A program made the translations under genes and the position numbers. Of a stretch of 64,000 bases of DNA, positions 32,601-46,000 are shown piece after piece. Below the pieces are notes generated by a model that saw nothing but the letters and a program-made list of their open reading frames with translations, was not told the origin of the DNA and searched no databases. The stretch is from Prunus persica (taxonomy: Eukaryota > Streptophyta > Magnoliopsida > Rosales > Rosaceae): assembly GCF_000346465.2 (NCBI RefSeq), contig NC_034009.1, positions 46,282,240 through 46,346,239 of the forward strand, in the 5' to 3' direction. Each line of letters opens with the position of its first letter. Position 1 is the first letter of the stretch.

Positions 32601-33445
32601 AGCAAATAGATAACATAGACCAAAGCAAGAAAATAAAAGTATAGACCTACTAAGGGTAATTTACAGGTTATAGAACGTATGATGAAGTAAACAATTTAAG
32701 CTTTCATGTTGAGTGTAGAAAAGTTGGAGAGATGAGCATTTTGTGGGTGCAAACAAAAACTCAAAAATCACTACAACTATTTTGCTTTTCTTTTTTTTTC
32801 TTTTTTTTTTTTTTAAAGAAGAAAAGTTTAGGGATAGGAGAGGCCACCTCATCCCAAGGTCAGAGCATAACAAGGCCTCTTTGAGGAACTATTTGGCTTT
32901 TTGATTCACTTTGTAATTAAAAACACAAGGCACCCAAAAAGGGATCAGGCCACTCAATGATTCACCATGATACTTTTTTCCTTCATATAAAGACGTAGTC
33001 ACCGCTCCTTCACAAGTATACTAACCTATACAAATTGTGTATCAATTTTTACTTTGCCTTGCATTGCAAATGCTCAAAAAGAGCCTGCATATTTTACAAT
33101 TGATTTCAAGAAAGATAAGGTTCTCTTTGAAAATTCTGCAAGCCAAGTATTCTTCAACTGGTCACACTATCTCTAGGAGGTTTTCCCTTAGGAATGACCG
33201 CCCGGTAGTTGCGACATTACAAATGTAAAAGAGAGATGAGAGGCCTGCCACCTTTTTGGCTTTGACCTGCAATCATCTCCTGATTCACTTTTATATGTGT
33301 TGTTGCATAAAGAACCTGTTGTGTCAAACTTTTCACATGGGCACTCTACCATCCTCGCCAAAACAAAACTGAGCATGGCACATCATTGTGCTGTTGTGTT
33401 TTTGTATGCCTTGCAAATTCTCCTTTGCATAGAGAAAACGAACCA
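32601..33445. other. 3' flank of the DUF7036 gene; repeat remnants
   Basis: A T-rich run near 32788-32815 and a segment (about 32925-33070) duplicated at about 37500-37640 are present. A plus-strand stretch around 33085-33160 reads like protein (EPAYFTIDFKKDKVLFENSA) but has no continuation that I can place in a gene. The part nearest 33445 should be the DUF7036 gene's 3' UTR. Confidence 0.5.
32925..33070 (+). repeat. Duplicated segment, pair with 37500-37640
   Basis: Shared ordered blocks include CCACTCAATGATTC, CCATGATACTTTT, CACAAGTA, ACCTATACAAAT and CAATTTTTACTTTG. The other copy lies inside the first intron of the DUF7036 gene in the same orientation. Confidence 0.75.
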
Positions 33446-36400
33446 TCAACGTAACCAACAGAGGAGATAAAAGATCAAGAGTCCTGAAAATTCCAAGAAA
33501 CGGATCTCCTTGTAGAAAGGTCCTACTGCTGAAGCTGCAAAATGCATACATCATGTGATTAACTTGCATATCAGATGTAAATATCAAATAATTTGGCATG
33601 CAAAGCAAGGCAAAAAGTAAATGAAATCAGCAAAAGACAATGTCCATGGATGCATCTAACAAAACATTAGCTTATTTGTTTTGGTTGTCAAATGGCTGCA
33701 GCATTCCTAAGTTATTACATACATTTGGCTCTTTACAGATCAGGTCAGTATTAAAATTCCATTACTGATTTCGGTTCATCATCATATCACATTAGTCCCA
33801 CCAGTTTTAAGTCAAAGTTTATTCTCAAGTCTCCATTAAGGTTGCACCAAATTTCATTTTGTATATTTGTTTATCCAAAAGGATTCCAAAATCTGCTTCA
33901 AATATTTGTTTTGTAGACAAGTTCATATAATTCCAAATGTATATTCTTGTATAAAATACCTATGTAATTTGAATATGAACTGTATGCCATATGACTAATT
34001 GCATTGAAAAGCCAATCAAAGGATTTAGCAGAAATAACCAGATTCAAAATTAAATCTTGCTAAACCTCAAATAGTATTTCTTTGGTCTATAGGATTAACT
34101 TCTCGTAACCCGGCATTAGTAAAGCAGGCAATTTCTACTCTTATCAACTCATGAGATCAGAAGTCACATAAACTGACTACCAACACCTCAACTACAGAGG
34201 GGCCTATTTTCAATTAAGAAAAACCTCTACTGCCAAAAGACAAAATTATGAATAAAGATGCTTAATATCTTATTAACACAGCAAAGAATCATAATTTCTT
34301 ATAAACTCCAACTCTGAGCCTGCATTCTATATGAATAACTAACACTGCCAAAATCATAAAAAACAAACAACATAATGCATTAAGTCACCAAACATACATG
34401 CCAACTAAAAAACAGGAGGAAAAAAAAAATGTAAATCTTACTGCTTGTAACTTACATGACAAGGATGGGGAAGGTGATGGAGAAATTAAGTCTTGTGCAC
34501 TTCCCTTGTTTCCTGGACTTGGAGCATTGGACACTACAGGTGCAGGTGACACATGGGGAGACAATTGAGATGAGGGACTCATAGAAGGCGAGTAAGGGGA
34601 ACCATTAGGTGCATAAGTAGGAGGAACAGTAGGGTTAGGATGAGAAGTTGGTGAGGAGCTTGGAGGAATTCCAGAACCGTGGTATGGACATGGACGAGGA
34701 TGTGGGGCTACCTTGGATGGTGCTGGTGGGAGATGATTACTGTCAGGTGAGGGTGCTGGAGAGTGAACTGGAGAAGCAGGATATGGAGAAATTGTTGGCT
34801 CTGGAGATGGAGCGGGAGAAGGAGTAGGGGAGGTTGCAGTAAGTGTACCTTTAAGATAAGAAGATAAACTGATACTTTTAACTTTACCAAAGACTGAGTT
34901 ATCAAGGCCAAGATTTTTTGCTGGAGAACCAGTGATTGTTTGAGCCAACTGCTTCAATCTCTGTGGCACAATGCCCCCAAACTCAGACATGAGAGACGCT
35001 TGAACTACAACTGGGGCATCTGTAGTTGAACCCAATTTGTTTGTAATTTGCAAAAATACATTCTGCATGAAGAGAAAAATTGCACTTATTTATCACTAAA
35101 GTACAATGCAAACTTGAGAGCATCATCCAGTACCAAGATTGTTTAAGTTGATAATATGGGTCCTTAACAACTATGAAAATCCAGATGGACATTTAAATTT
35201 GGAAAATGCACACTTGTATACACATTATCCTTTTAAATCTTCAGGAAGAAAGGTCGGTACTCTATGTTGCTACCTTTTTGGTGTCTTTGTTTCCATAACT
35301 GTTAAGATTTATATTTCATAACTGAAAACAATTCTTGCATAGATCTCATGTATGGTGCAGAACTTAGCAGCTATAAGAAAGGTTTGGATCTGAAATGATG
35401 ATTCCAGCATGTTAGAATATTAAATAAACTGTTGCCCCACGTTCTAACAGCTAAAGTTTTAGGAAATAGTGCTGTACCAAAGTTCATAAATCAGAAGCCC
35501 AAAAGTTGGTGCCTGGAAAGAACAGTGCGAAAAGTTACTCAAATAGTGGTGTTATACCTCATAAGACCTTAGATGCAATCCAAACCTCAACTGCTCCTTT
35601 AACTGAACAAAGTTTTCCACTATGTCTGATGTAGAATTATTGAGAGTAAAATTAAACAGGATCTGGGGTATCTGCCAGATCGAAGCAGATTGCCCAGGAA
35701 TCACAGTGATTCCCGCCGGATACTTCAGAATCTCAAACATAGATGGCTGCCCAAAAATTGATGTTGTCACCGTAAGATTGGTTTGCTTAAGGAACAGCTC
35801 AACGAAAGATGACCTCAGTACACTTAAGGACACTGGAATCATTGGAGCATTTATTGGATCGGAAAGAACCCCAAAAACCACATCAGTCCAGTTATATGCA
35901 TCATTTTGGTGCATGGACAAAATAGCCACCTGTTGAGAATAAGCATACTTCAGTTTGACGATTCACTTTGCATGAAAGCAATATGATATGGTATATAATG
36001 CAAAAGCTTGAAATTGTACCTTTGTCCCTGGGACACCTATTTCCCCATTGATATCATATTCTAATCTTCTGATGTGTGGAACAAGGTCCATAACTGGCTT
36101 TTCCAGTCTGAAGTATGCCTGAACTGTGGCTGGAAAAAGATAAAGAAACACATAAGCATTCACCTTTTTACTTCTGTAAGCATGAGACGAAATCAGAAAC
36201 CTTAAATCTTAATAATAAAAAGATAGAAAGGTTAAAGCAATAAAGAACATGCATGTTAGCTCCAAATCATCAAAAATAGTATTGGAAATATCAAATTTCC
36301 AATTAATCTTTAATTTCTAAAAACATTAAATGGTTTTTTTCTTTTTCGACCAGTGAAAAAGATTGTTCTGGTATGGAAGGTACAAAGATATTACATAAAT

Positions 36401-39400
36401 GGGTTGTCTTAATTCAGCAGCAATTATCTCCGACATTAGCAAATTGGTACAATATTACCATAATCACATATACGGCCTAGACTAATATAATTATATTTAT
36501 CTATCGAAATATCAAAAAATATATTTCCCCAATTACTATAATCATATATCTAATTGCCTCTTGCCCTCAAATAATATGCATGCATTAGAATCCAGTCGCT
36601 GCACCATGCAGTCATTAGGAGCCCAGTTGATTTTTGGAGTTGTTTGGGGTGAAATTCAGTGAGTCTCAGGTTGGTATCCCTAGACTGAAAACATTTGTCT
36701 TAAGACCTCTGAATTGCCCAAATTTGGAAATTGATATAGTTCACTATACATAATGACATTTCTGTCCATCCACATTCTATCTTTGAGGCATAAACTTTTG
36801 TTGATCCTAGAGTATTGTGTTTTAGGCATGGTAGGACATGCTTTACTTTTGGGAATTACATGACACCTAACATGTTTATGGCAGTACTAATATTACGATG
36901 TATATATTATTTTATGTAATTGCTAGGATACTGGAGTTCCAGTTCGTAAGTTGACAATTGTTTTTTATTTTGCATTTGAGGTTAGTTGCTTGTATCATCA
37001 AAACTAGTCTTTTCTAACGAGACCAAAAATACATAAAAACTAGTGTTTCCTAACAAGATATTTCTCTAGAATTTACTATTGACAAATGCTATTGTTATTA
37101 TCATTATTATTACTCTTTATTATTGTTACTGTAATTATGTAAATTATTATTTTGATAAGAAGAAAAACACCATTATCAAAATAAAATGATAAAAGTACAA
37201 CAACAGTGAACAACCAGTTCCCGGAAGCTAAAATAATAAAATCTATCAGCAGGCAATTTTGATCAGAGTTAAAGCAACAAACAAGAAACCAAAGCGCACA
37301 AAAAACTCGATACACAGCAGCCCCCAATCTGCATAAACAAAGAGACTGTGATTAATATCACAGATCTAGCAACAGAATTTGTCATGGCATTACTTGACTT
37401 TTTTTTATTTTTTGCTAGGGCATTAACTTTTAATCTAACCTTCTAATACAAACTCAGACCCCCTTTTTTGTTTTCCAATCTTTCTCTTTCGGATAAATGG
37501 AGAAGGCACCAAAATAGGGTCAGACCACTCAATGATTCGCCATGATACTTTTACATAAAGATGTATCCTGCTTCATCACAAGTACACGATAGTAACCTAT
37601 ACAAATCTTGTGTAACAATTTTTACTTTGTCTGGCATTGCAGATACTAAAAACAGATATGGTTCTTTTGGAAAATTCTCCAGGCACACTCTTAGACTGCT
37701 CAGAATTCATATGTCGTTAAGGTCAATTTGGTTGCATGACAAGTTTTTTATATGAGTTAATTTACATTACAATTAAATTTTTGGTTTTTATTCTTAAAAA
37801 GGAAAAACTTTTCAGGTCTATCATCATTCTTTTTTACTTAATAGGAGACTGAATAAGAGAAATGCCCATGGTAGTACAATAATCAGAAAATCAAAAGAGA
37901 TAATAACTAAAAAGTTCAAAGTCTACAACTTAACGGCAAGAGTATATATTTGGGTCAATTGCTATTAATCTTGAGTACAAGTCAATTGGTATGAGAGTCT
38001 ATTTATTTGGTCTTAGGAAAACACAATATCTTTAAGTTTTAAAGGAGTCTCCTGTTACTCATCATGAATCTAAGGATATTTCTATAATACTTTATGAGTC
38101 TTGGATGAATGAAATTATAAGTGTTTTTTAAGGCTTGGTGCCTTCATATCCCCTCTACCTTCTCCTCTCTCTTCTTTCTAAATTCTTCTCCATCTCTCTG
38201 ATTTCTCTAAAATTACAGCAATTATACACAGCTTGTTTGTTGGCTAAAATATTTTACTTCTAAAAGTTCCAATCTTAAGCCCACGGCCACCATAACCCTA
38301 GGCAACATAACTTGCAATGTCCTGCATCAGGAATATCCAAAAGTAGATGGAGATAGGGTAGCATGATTTTGGTGTAGTCTGTCCTTTCTTGATCCTGGGA
38401 ATAATATGTTATTTGATTTTTGTTCCTTTGTGTAGTTGTAACTTGAAATGGCCTCTATAACCACCCTCTACATCAGTAGAACTATTAAGACTGCTGGTCA
38501 ATTATTTCCCTTTTTCGTAGGTATATATCTATTTCCTTTCTCATGAGGAAATAAAAAGTTACTTTTCTTGAATATGAAACATTTATTATTCTCAGTTCTT
38601 TCCAAGAATCAACTTCAGAGAAAACATATGAGAAATAACATAGACCATTAACATTGTAATTCCACACAATTCATTAACTGCTATTTCCACTAATGGAAAA
38701 CAGATTATTTGGCTACATGAACGCAGACTACGTGGTGAGATATCCAATTTCAGACAATTTTCACCTCTGCAGTCAACTGCAGAAGCCCTGTTCCTCGTGA
38801 ATGCACACCTAAGACAAATACATCTATTGGTAACTATTAGAATAGCAATTCTGACATGACAGGACATTATGGTCACTTCCGAGCCTATAGTAGATCCACC
38901 ACCAGCAGAAAAGCATTTCTGGAAATATGAAACTTATTTAGGTCTTAGTGTCTAACTAGATCCATCAACCCTAAGCGTCATAAATGCTCCTGAATTCAAC
39001 TAAATCTAAGGGAAAGCTCCGTACTGAGCAAATCTGTGCATGATAATCTTCAGTTTGTGCTTTAGCCAGAGCCACACATCTGACATATATAAAATAGCAT
39101 CAAGGAAACTAGGACACACAGGAGTGTATGCAAGTGCACACGCACAAGATTATGAGAAATCATGAGAGAACCAATTCCTTTCCCACCTCATCCTAAATTT
39201 AAGGTGAATTAACTCGTACCAGATCCACAAAACACCTTGAAAACTTAACTACTTAACCAGAAGGTGAAATAACGCATAAACCATCTCCTCAGAACATCAG
39301 AAATGCTTAAAACGAAGCGAGAATGCCATATCCTATATATAGCCAGATGAGTGAAACATTGCAAGACCTGAATTATAGAACACAGTGTAATACCACTTGC

Positions 39401-39668
39401 GCCTTCCCTAAAATAACCATAAAACCCCATTTATTTAAAATCACCAAAAATCCCTAATAATTAGGTAAACTACTACCACACATCAACACAACAAGGTAAA
39501 CTGCCAAAACCCCATTTGCTTAAAACATTCAAAGACCCCCAAATTTACAACAAAGATAAATCACATACCCATTTGCTCAAAGCATCAGAAAAATCTTATA
39601 ATGAAAAATAAATAAATAAATAAAAGAAGAATCAAAGTGAAGCATATATAAATATATATCTATATATA

Positions 39669-39721
<53 letters not shown>

Positions 39722-39963
39722 ATACCACTGAGCTTAATTGCCTCTTTGGCATCAAACCCAGACTTGGTTGAACGGTAAGGAAGGATCCAGAAGATCCCAG
39801 AGAGAAAAATTGATAAGCTGAGAATTAACACAAAAACGCATCTAAAGCTGAAGTCTTCGGCGATTCTATTAAAAACCATCGAACATCCAGGACAGATGAG
39901 TTCCGAAGAATTTTCACCCCCATGACTCTGCTGCTGATGCAGATTTTGCTCACCCTTCCCCAT
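33446..39963 (-). CDS. Proline-rich DUF7036-type membrane protein
   Basis: Five exons on the minus strand: 39726-39963, 36020-36129, 35558-35929, 34456-35062 and 33446-33534, with GT-AG borders and matching phases, giving 471 residues. The first intron is about 3.6 kb. The N-terminus (MGKGEQNLHQQQSHGG) is followed by one strong membrane segment (VFVLILSLSIFLSGIFWIL, about residues 44-62). Next is a conserved body (AYFRLEKPVMDLVPHIRRL, QNDAYNWTDVVFGVLSDP), then a Pro/Ser-rich tract rich in SPSP/PAPSP (candidate hydroxyproline O-glycosylation sites), and a hydrophobic C-terminus ending FSGLLIFYLLCWLR. The domain is, from memory, plant DUF7036, of unknown function. An in-frame upstream ATG at 40032 would add 23 residues; I chose 39963 because MGKGEQ looks like a natural start. 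Confidence 0.85.
37500..37640 (+). repeat. Duplicated segment in intron 1 of the DUF7036 gene
   Basis: This matches 32925-33070 (see that entry). It lies about 4.5 kb away, near the middle of the 3.6-kb intron, so the pair flanks most of the gene's exons in direct orientation. Confidence 0.75.
39672..39718 (+). repeat. (GA)n microsatellite at the end of exon 1 of the DUF7036 gene
   Basis: A perfect GA dinucleotide run of about 47 bases lies only 7 bases inside the intron from the exon 1 donor at 39725. On the coding strand it is a long CT run right after the donor, so its length may vary without changing the protein. Confidence 0.95.
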
Positions 39964-40161
39964 TTGCAGAGCATCTGGGATTTCCCTCTCTTTCTTTCTC
40001 AGTCTAAAGAGAAGAGAATACAAAGGACACAAGAAGCAAAAGAAGAAGAAGAAGATTAAGGTGAAGATGTGAGGGACAAGTGTTCATGGTGGGTATCGCC
40101 CTGTTTAAACCATTAAAAGGACAATAACCTTCTTTCCTTTTCTTTTCGTTTTTTACTCACA

Positions 40162-40207
<46 letters not shown>

Positions 40208-40779
40208 ACACTCTGTCACTCACACACTCCTCTACTGAGTCTATTCTTCTTTTTTTTTAATCTTTTTTTATTCCAAGTTATTCTTTAGGCTACCGAACGT
40301 TGAGAAGAAGCAAAGTTTGAAAAAGAAAGTGTGAGAGAGCATAAAGATTAAAGAGATGAAGCTATTGATGGATAATATTATCTTACAAAAGTGAAACCAA
40401 AAAAATGCTCCATCCACAATGATTTTAATTTGAAAAGTGGCTATCTACCATATTCATGGTGGATTTCAACACTATTGCTAATTTTTTATGTATGTTTTTA
40501 ACTTTGAATTTTTCTATTTAAATCCAATGTAAGTATGAGTTCACATCATTTTTTTTTTAAATGTAAAAGGACAATAAATTATATAATACTTATAACCTAA
40601 CCTTAGTCCATCTATACACACCAATCACCATTTATCATGACCTGAAACAAATGTATGAATACCATTACTAAGCTCCACCCCAATTAAAACTTTGAACTTT
40701 ATAGCCACAAATGTGTTGTATCCTCTGACGTACTCTTACTTAATCAGCCCAACGACCTTCAGAAGAGTAGATGTTAGAC

Positions 40780-41740
40780 ATGAGAATATAATTCATAGGT
40801 TTTGTTGATGCTCAAAATTGGACATAACTTAGGATATGTGAGATATATACATACATTAGACAATAGATGTACATGGTTCACCTGAATGGGCTACATCCAC
40901 AGAGAGATGTTCTCATTATAATAAGTTGTGATGATGTAGTACAAGGGGTTGGTCCCAAAGAGAAGAGGAAGAAGAGAGATAACACCCTTTAAAAGTAGAG
41001 AGTGGTCTCATTTTATAGGTGAGGGAGAGTCCTCCCTTACAATATGTCGAAGTGGGACTTTTTGGTGTTATTTCTAGTTGCTTTCCCAGTCACAATACTA
41101 ATAGAAGTCCCCCACCCTCTCCCCCCCCCCCCCCCCCCCAAGTTCCTGAGTAAGAGGGTACTTCTTGGTTAGGGACTTGTAATTCGAGTCCTGAGCAACC
41201 TCTTAGTTTGTCTACAAGGCCGTATCGTGCACTACACCCAGTCCCCCCAAGTCCCCATGTAAGAAGGACCTTGAAGGGAATGACTTGGGAATTAAAAAAA
41301 CCAAATGGTTTCCAAGTCCCCCATCATGTTGTTTTATGGTGCCTAAGCAAGGATGTTGAAGGGAAAAGTCTTGAAATCGTACCAATTGGTCAATGATAAC
41401 GTGCCAATAGGCGGGGTGCCAAAAGGCATGATACTTGTGTGTGGCAAGGTAGGTGCTGATAGGTAAAATCCCGAAAGAAGGAGGGGTGTCGAAAGGCATA
41501 ATACTTGTGTGTCGCAAGGCAATTGCCAAATGGCAAGATGCTTGTGTGTCACAAGGTAGGTACCAAAAGAAATGATACTTGTGTGTCACGAGTTAGGTTT
41601 CGAAGGGAAATTATGCAAATGTGCCGAAGGGCAATGGTGCAAGTAAACTAGTAGTTAGTAGAGTTGAGAACAAGTCTTCTTTTAGTATGTAACCAATTCT
41701 TAACATAAAATACTTATTGGAGAATCTCCCCAGATAGACA
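40780..41740. repeat. Repeat block with ACTTGTGTGT motif array; possible LTR remnant
   Basis: Motifs like GATACTTGTGTGTGGCAAGG recur at about 41430, 41500, 41538 and 41574, with spacings of about 70, 38 and 36, so they are irregular tandem repeats. Neighbouring text (AGTCCCCCA, CAAGTCCCCATGTAAGAAGG, GGGAATGACTTGGGAATT) has the character of a retrotransposon LTR. I could not find matching TG...CA ends with a target-site duplication, so the class is uncertain. Confidence 0.4.
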
Positions 41741-42012
41741 AGGCAAAAAGTCGTTTTTGGTCCATGTAGTTTGCTACTTTTACCACTTTGGTCTCTATTG
41801 TTTCAATTTAATCAATTTTGTCTATGTAGTTTTCAATTTAAGTAATTAAAAGACAAATTCTAATTTTTTTTCAAAATAAAGTAACTGCCGTTATTTGTTG
41901 AGGGGCATTACGGTCCAAACAAAAGCTAGAAAAAAAAAAGGAAAGATAAAAAATTTATTGAAAGTTAAAAATAAAAATCAAAAGAAAAAAAAACAAAAAT
42001 ATCTCTCCATCT

Positions 42013-42554
42013 AGGGATGTCAATGGGTCGGGTAGGGGCTGGGTATGACAATACCATCCCTGTCCCCACCCCCGTCCCCAAACCTATCCCCGTTTAATAG
42101 TTTCGGGGAATCCCCATCCCCGTCCTCGTCGGGAGACTATCCCCTATACCCGCCCCGAATCCCCGATTTCCTTTGCATAAAAAATATTTATCATACATTT
42201 TAACATTAAGTTTCATATTAAATTATCATTCAATACACCCAAATTAACAATAAAGTTCAACTCAACCATTCAAAATCACATCAATATGAAATTCCAAAGA
42301 AGATTAGGAAGAATTAGAAGAGGGAGGTTAACTTAAGGTTAAACATAAATATTATAATTATATATTTATTTACATATAAACATGTATAATTTCAGGTCGG
42401 GTTCAGGGATGGGGACGCCAATACCATCCCCTCCCCATACCTGTCGGGGATTTTTCAAGTTCGGGGATCCCCATACCTGATACCCTTTTGGCCCCGAAAT
42501 CTCCCCCCGTTAGGATCGAGGACCCACCCCCGTGGGGATTTTTGCCATCCCTCC
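42013..42554. mobile_element. hAT-like MITE (GGGGA-rich ends)
   Basis: The left end reads AGGGATGTCAATGGGTCGGG and the right end CGTGGGGATTTTTGCCATCC-CT. Reverse-complemented, the right end begins AGGGATGGCAAAAATCCCCA, so the outer bases form an imperfect inverted repeat. The inside is rich in CCCCATCCCCG motifs in both orientations. The flanks ATCTCTCCATCT and CCATCGCTCTCC contain a plausible 8-bp target duplication (tccatcta / tccatcgc, two mismatches). There are no coding features. Confidence 0.6.
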
Positions 42555-43037
42555 ATCGCTCTCCTCCCAGCTCTCCCCCTAGCTCGACTTAGCCAACCAA
42601 ACAAGCACCCTCGCCGCCCACTCAAGCAGACACCCCATCTTTTAGCCCAGCCCCACTTCTTCACGCAGCCAACATCTCCCCCACTATTACTAGTAGTTGT
42701 TATAGCTAGTCACTTCATCCAAATCTTCTTTCTTTATAGGCTTATTATTCCAAGCATCCCCCACTTCGTCCATCAGCAAAGCATTTCAAATTATCAAGTT
42801 TTTCAATGTCATAGACAAGGATGAAAATATCGGCCGACATATCCCTTTTTTTAGGTGTCGATACAGATACAAGCGGGTAAGCCTTTTTTTAGGTGTATAT
42901 ATACATGTACATTTCATCATATGCATCTTATACTTCGTATATTTTGAATTTTATTAGTTCAATACATTCGTTGATAATGTGCTTAATATTTATGAAAGTT
43001 GCAACTTAAGTAACTTTTCAGAAAGAGACGGGACAGC

Positions 43038-46000
43038 CAAAGGCGGATCCACAGAGGAACAAGGGTGGTCAATTGACCCTTGCAACCTCTGAAATCCTCC
43101 ATTAGAGCAGTTGAAGTTGACCCTCGCAAAGTGTTCGACGAAATGCCCCAAAAGGGCAAGCTGTGTCTGTGCGTAGATGGAGGAGAAGAAGCTGTGTGCT
43201 GCACGCGCCTTCTTTTTTTTTTTGTTCGCTCGACGGCAAAACAACGTCGTTCCACTAAAGCTTTTTTTATTTTTTTTTATTTTATAACCTATACCAAAAC
43301 GTGCGGGCCTTCTTTTTTTTTTTTGTTCGCTCGACGTCAAAACGACGTCGTTCCACTAAAGGCCTTTAAAAAAAAAAACTGACCAAAATGACGTCGTTTC
43401 GGCACAAGTTTTTAAATTAAAAAAAAAAGCGCAGCAACCTGATCTGTTATGTTTTGCCCGATAATTCCCCCCTCCCCAAATGTTAAAACTTATTTCTTCT
43501 CACCTCTAAACCTCTCATCCCTAAATCCCCAACTCAACATTCACTTCCTTCCCCCACAAATCCGGCGGCGACTCTAGCAAAGTGGCGGCGGCGACAGCAA
43601 AGTGGCGCAGCAGCAAATTGCATAAATGATTTCAATTTTCAAAGGTGGATTTGTCCCTCAATTTTGAAGGTATGTTATTCTAATTTCTTTATGCTTTAAT
43701 TAATTAGTAAAGATTGTTATATGTTTGTGTTTTTCTTGATTTGTTGTTATTGTTTGTTGTTGAGATTTTATTTTGGTTTGTTAGTTTAAATAAATTAGGG
43801 TTATGCTTTTATTTTAGTTTGAATAAAATAGGAATTTTGGTTTTAGTTGGTTAGTTTGAATAAATTAGGGTTTTATTTTTATGTTAGATTATATCTTGGC
43901 TAGTTTGAATAAATTAGGGGTTTTGGTTTTGGTGAGTTAGTTTGAATAAGTTAGGGTTTTACTTTTATGTTAGATTATATCTCTTGGTTAGCATGATTAA
44001 ATTAAGGGTTTTGATTTTGGTTAGTTAGTTAGAATAAATTAGTGTTTATGTTAAATTATATTTTGTTAAATTTGATTAGTAGTAGAGATTTTATTTTGGT
44101 TAGTTTGCATAAGTTAGTAATCAATTTTTTTATATTTATAATGTTGATGCTTGAATGATTATTTCTACCAATTTAGTTATGGAACGCTACTTTAAGAGAA
44201 GGTTCGCATCAACTACTTCTAGTTCGGATAATGTGGATAGTTCGAGTTCGAGAGATGTGGGTATTTCAAGTGATGTGGATAGTTCGAAAGAAAGTGAGTT
44301 GCAAGATATCTTGGCTAATCTTATTGCAGACCCTGGACTTCGACCTCAAATGTTGGATTATGATCCTAACATTCGAGACGAAGTTCGAAGAGCATATCTA
44401 CAAAAGGGTCCATGTCAGCCTAAGGATCACACATTTTCACAAACTGATCTTTCAGGGTATGATCGACGCTTGAATGTCAAGTGGTTTGATGAGTTTGACT
44501 GGTTAGAGTACAATATTAGTAAAGATGTTGCATTTTGCTTTTATTGTTATCTCTTCAAATCCAATTTCATAATTTCTCAAGGGTGTAGTGATGCCTTCAC
44601 AGAGATGGGTTTTAGGAATTGGAAGAAGAAAGATAAAATTAGGCAACATGTTGGAGCTGTTGGAAGTGTTCATAATCAATCTAGACAATATTGTGCGGAT
44701 CTTATGAATCAAAAGCAACACATTCGAACAGTTTTGATAAAGCAATCAGAGCAAGCTCGTATTGATTATCGTATTTGCTTGACAGCTTCTCTTGATTGTG
44801 TGAGATTTTTGTTGAGGCAAGGTCTTTCTTTTCGAGGGCATGATGAGAGTGACACTTCAAGCAACAAAGGGAATTATTTGGAGTTCTTACAATTTCTTGC
44901 TGATCGTGATGAGAAAGTGAAAGCCGTTGTGTTAGAAAATGCTCTCAGGAATCTCAAGTTAATAGCTCCAACAATTCAAAAAGATTTTGTGAATGCTTGT
45001 GCCACTGAAACTATTAAGAAAATCATTAAGGATGTGGATGGTGCATTCTTCTCTTTATTAGTTGATGGATCACGCGATGTGTCAGTAAAAGAACAAATGG
45101 CGATGGTGTTTCATTATGTGGACAAAAATGGGGATGTAATTGAGAGGTTTGTGGGCATTCAACATGTTAGCGACACTACATCAACCTCACTCAAGGAGGC
45201 TATTAACACATTGTTTTCAAGAGAGGAATTGAGTATTTCCATGCTAAGGGGATAAGGATATGATGGAGCTAGTAATATGAAGGGTGAGTTCAATGGTCAA
45301 AAAACACAGATTTTGAGAGAAAATCCTTGTGCCTATTATATTCATTGTTTTGCACATCAACTTCAATTAGCTCTTGTGGCCATGACGAATGGAAATGCTG
45401 ATATTGCCACTTTCTTCACATCTTGCAATAGCTTGGTTAATATTGTTGGAGCATCGTGTAAGCATCGTGATATGCTTAGAGATCAACTCCAAAAGGATAT
45501 TATGGGAGTTCTTGAAAAAGATACTTTTCCAACAGAGCGAGGCTTAAATCAAGAAACTTGTCTCAAGCGTCCCGGTGATACACGTTGGAACTCACATTAT
45601 GGTACATTACTTAGTATCATCTCCATGTTTAAATCTGTGGTGAGAGTGCTTAAATTGATTATTGAGGATGTCTCGACTGATAATCTAAATGAAGTAAATA
45701 GGTCATTGAGAGAAATACAATCTTTTGAGTTTGTATTTCACTTATTTTTCATGAGATCTATATTGGGAGCCACAAATGACTTGTCACAAGCATTACAAAG
45801 GAAATATCAAGACATTGGGAATGCAATTACTTTAGTCAAAGTTTGCAAGGACCAACTACAACACATGAGAGAGATTTGAAGCCTTGCTTGATTAAGTATC
45901 TTCCTTTTGTGTCAAACATGATATCTTGGTTCCAAACATGGATGATGCATATGTAGCTCAATGGAGATCACACCAAAGAGCTCCTAGAATAACACACCTC

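Larger units (their letters stand above)
40033..43037. other. Promoter side of the DUF7036 gene and repeat-rich DNA
   Basis: It includes a CT microsatellite (about 40163-40195) upstream of the minus-strand DUF7036 gene. It also holds low-complexity C-rich DNA with a homopolymer (about 41123-41139), a block of short repeats at 41400-41600, and a hAT-like MITE at 42013-42554. I see no gene. The GC-rich open frames near 42455-42664 lie in the MITE edge and are not convincing. Confidence 0.55.

Noticed and set aside
33037..33228. Plus-strand protein-like stretch near 33085-33160
   Set aside because: A short run (EPAYFTIDFKKDKVLFENSA) looks coding, but it has nearby stops and no neighbouring exons; too little to call a gene.
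42455..42664. GC-rich minus-strand frame
   Set aside because: It lies on the right edge of the hAT-like MITE, and its residues (Gly/Arg/Trp-rich) reflect base composition.
44503..44745. Minus-strand frame inside the hAT element
   Set aside because: Antisense to the transposase zinc-finger region.
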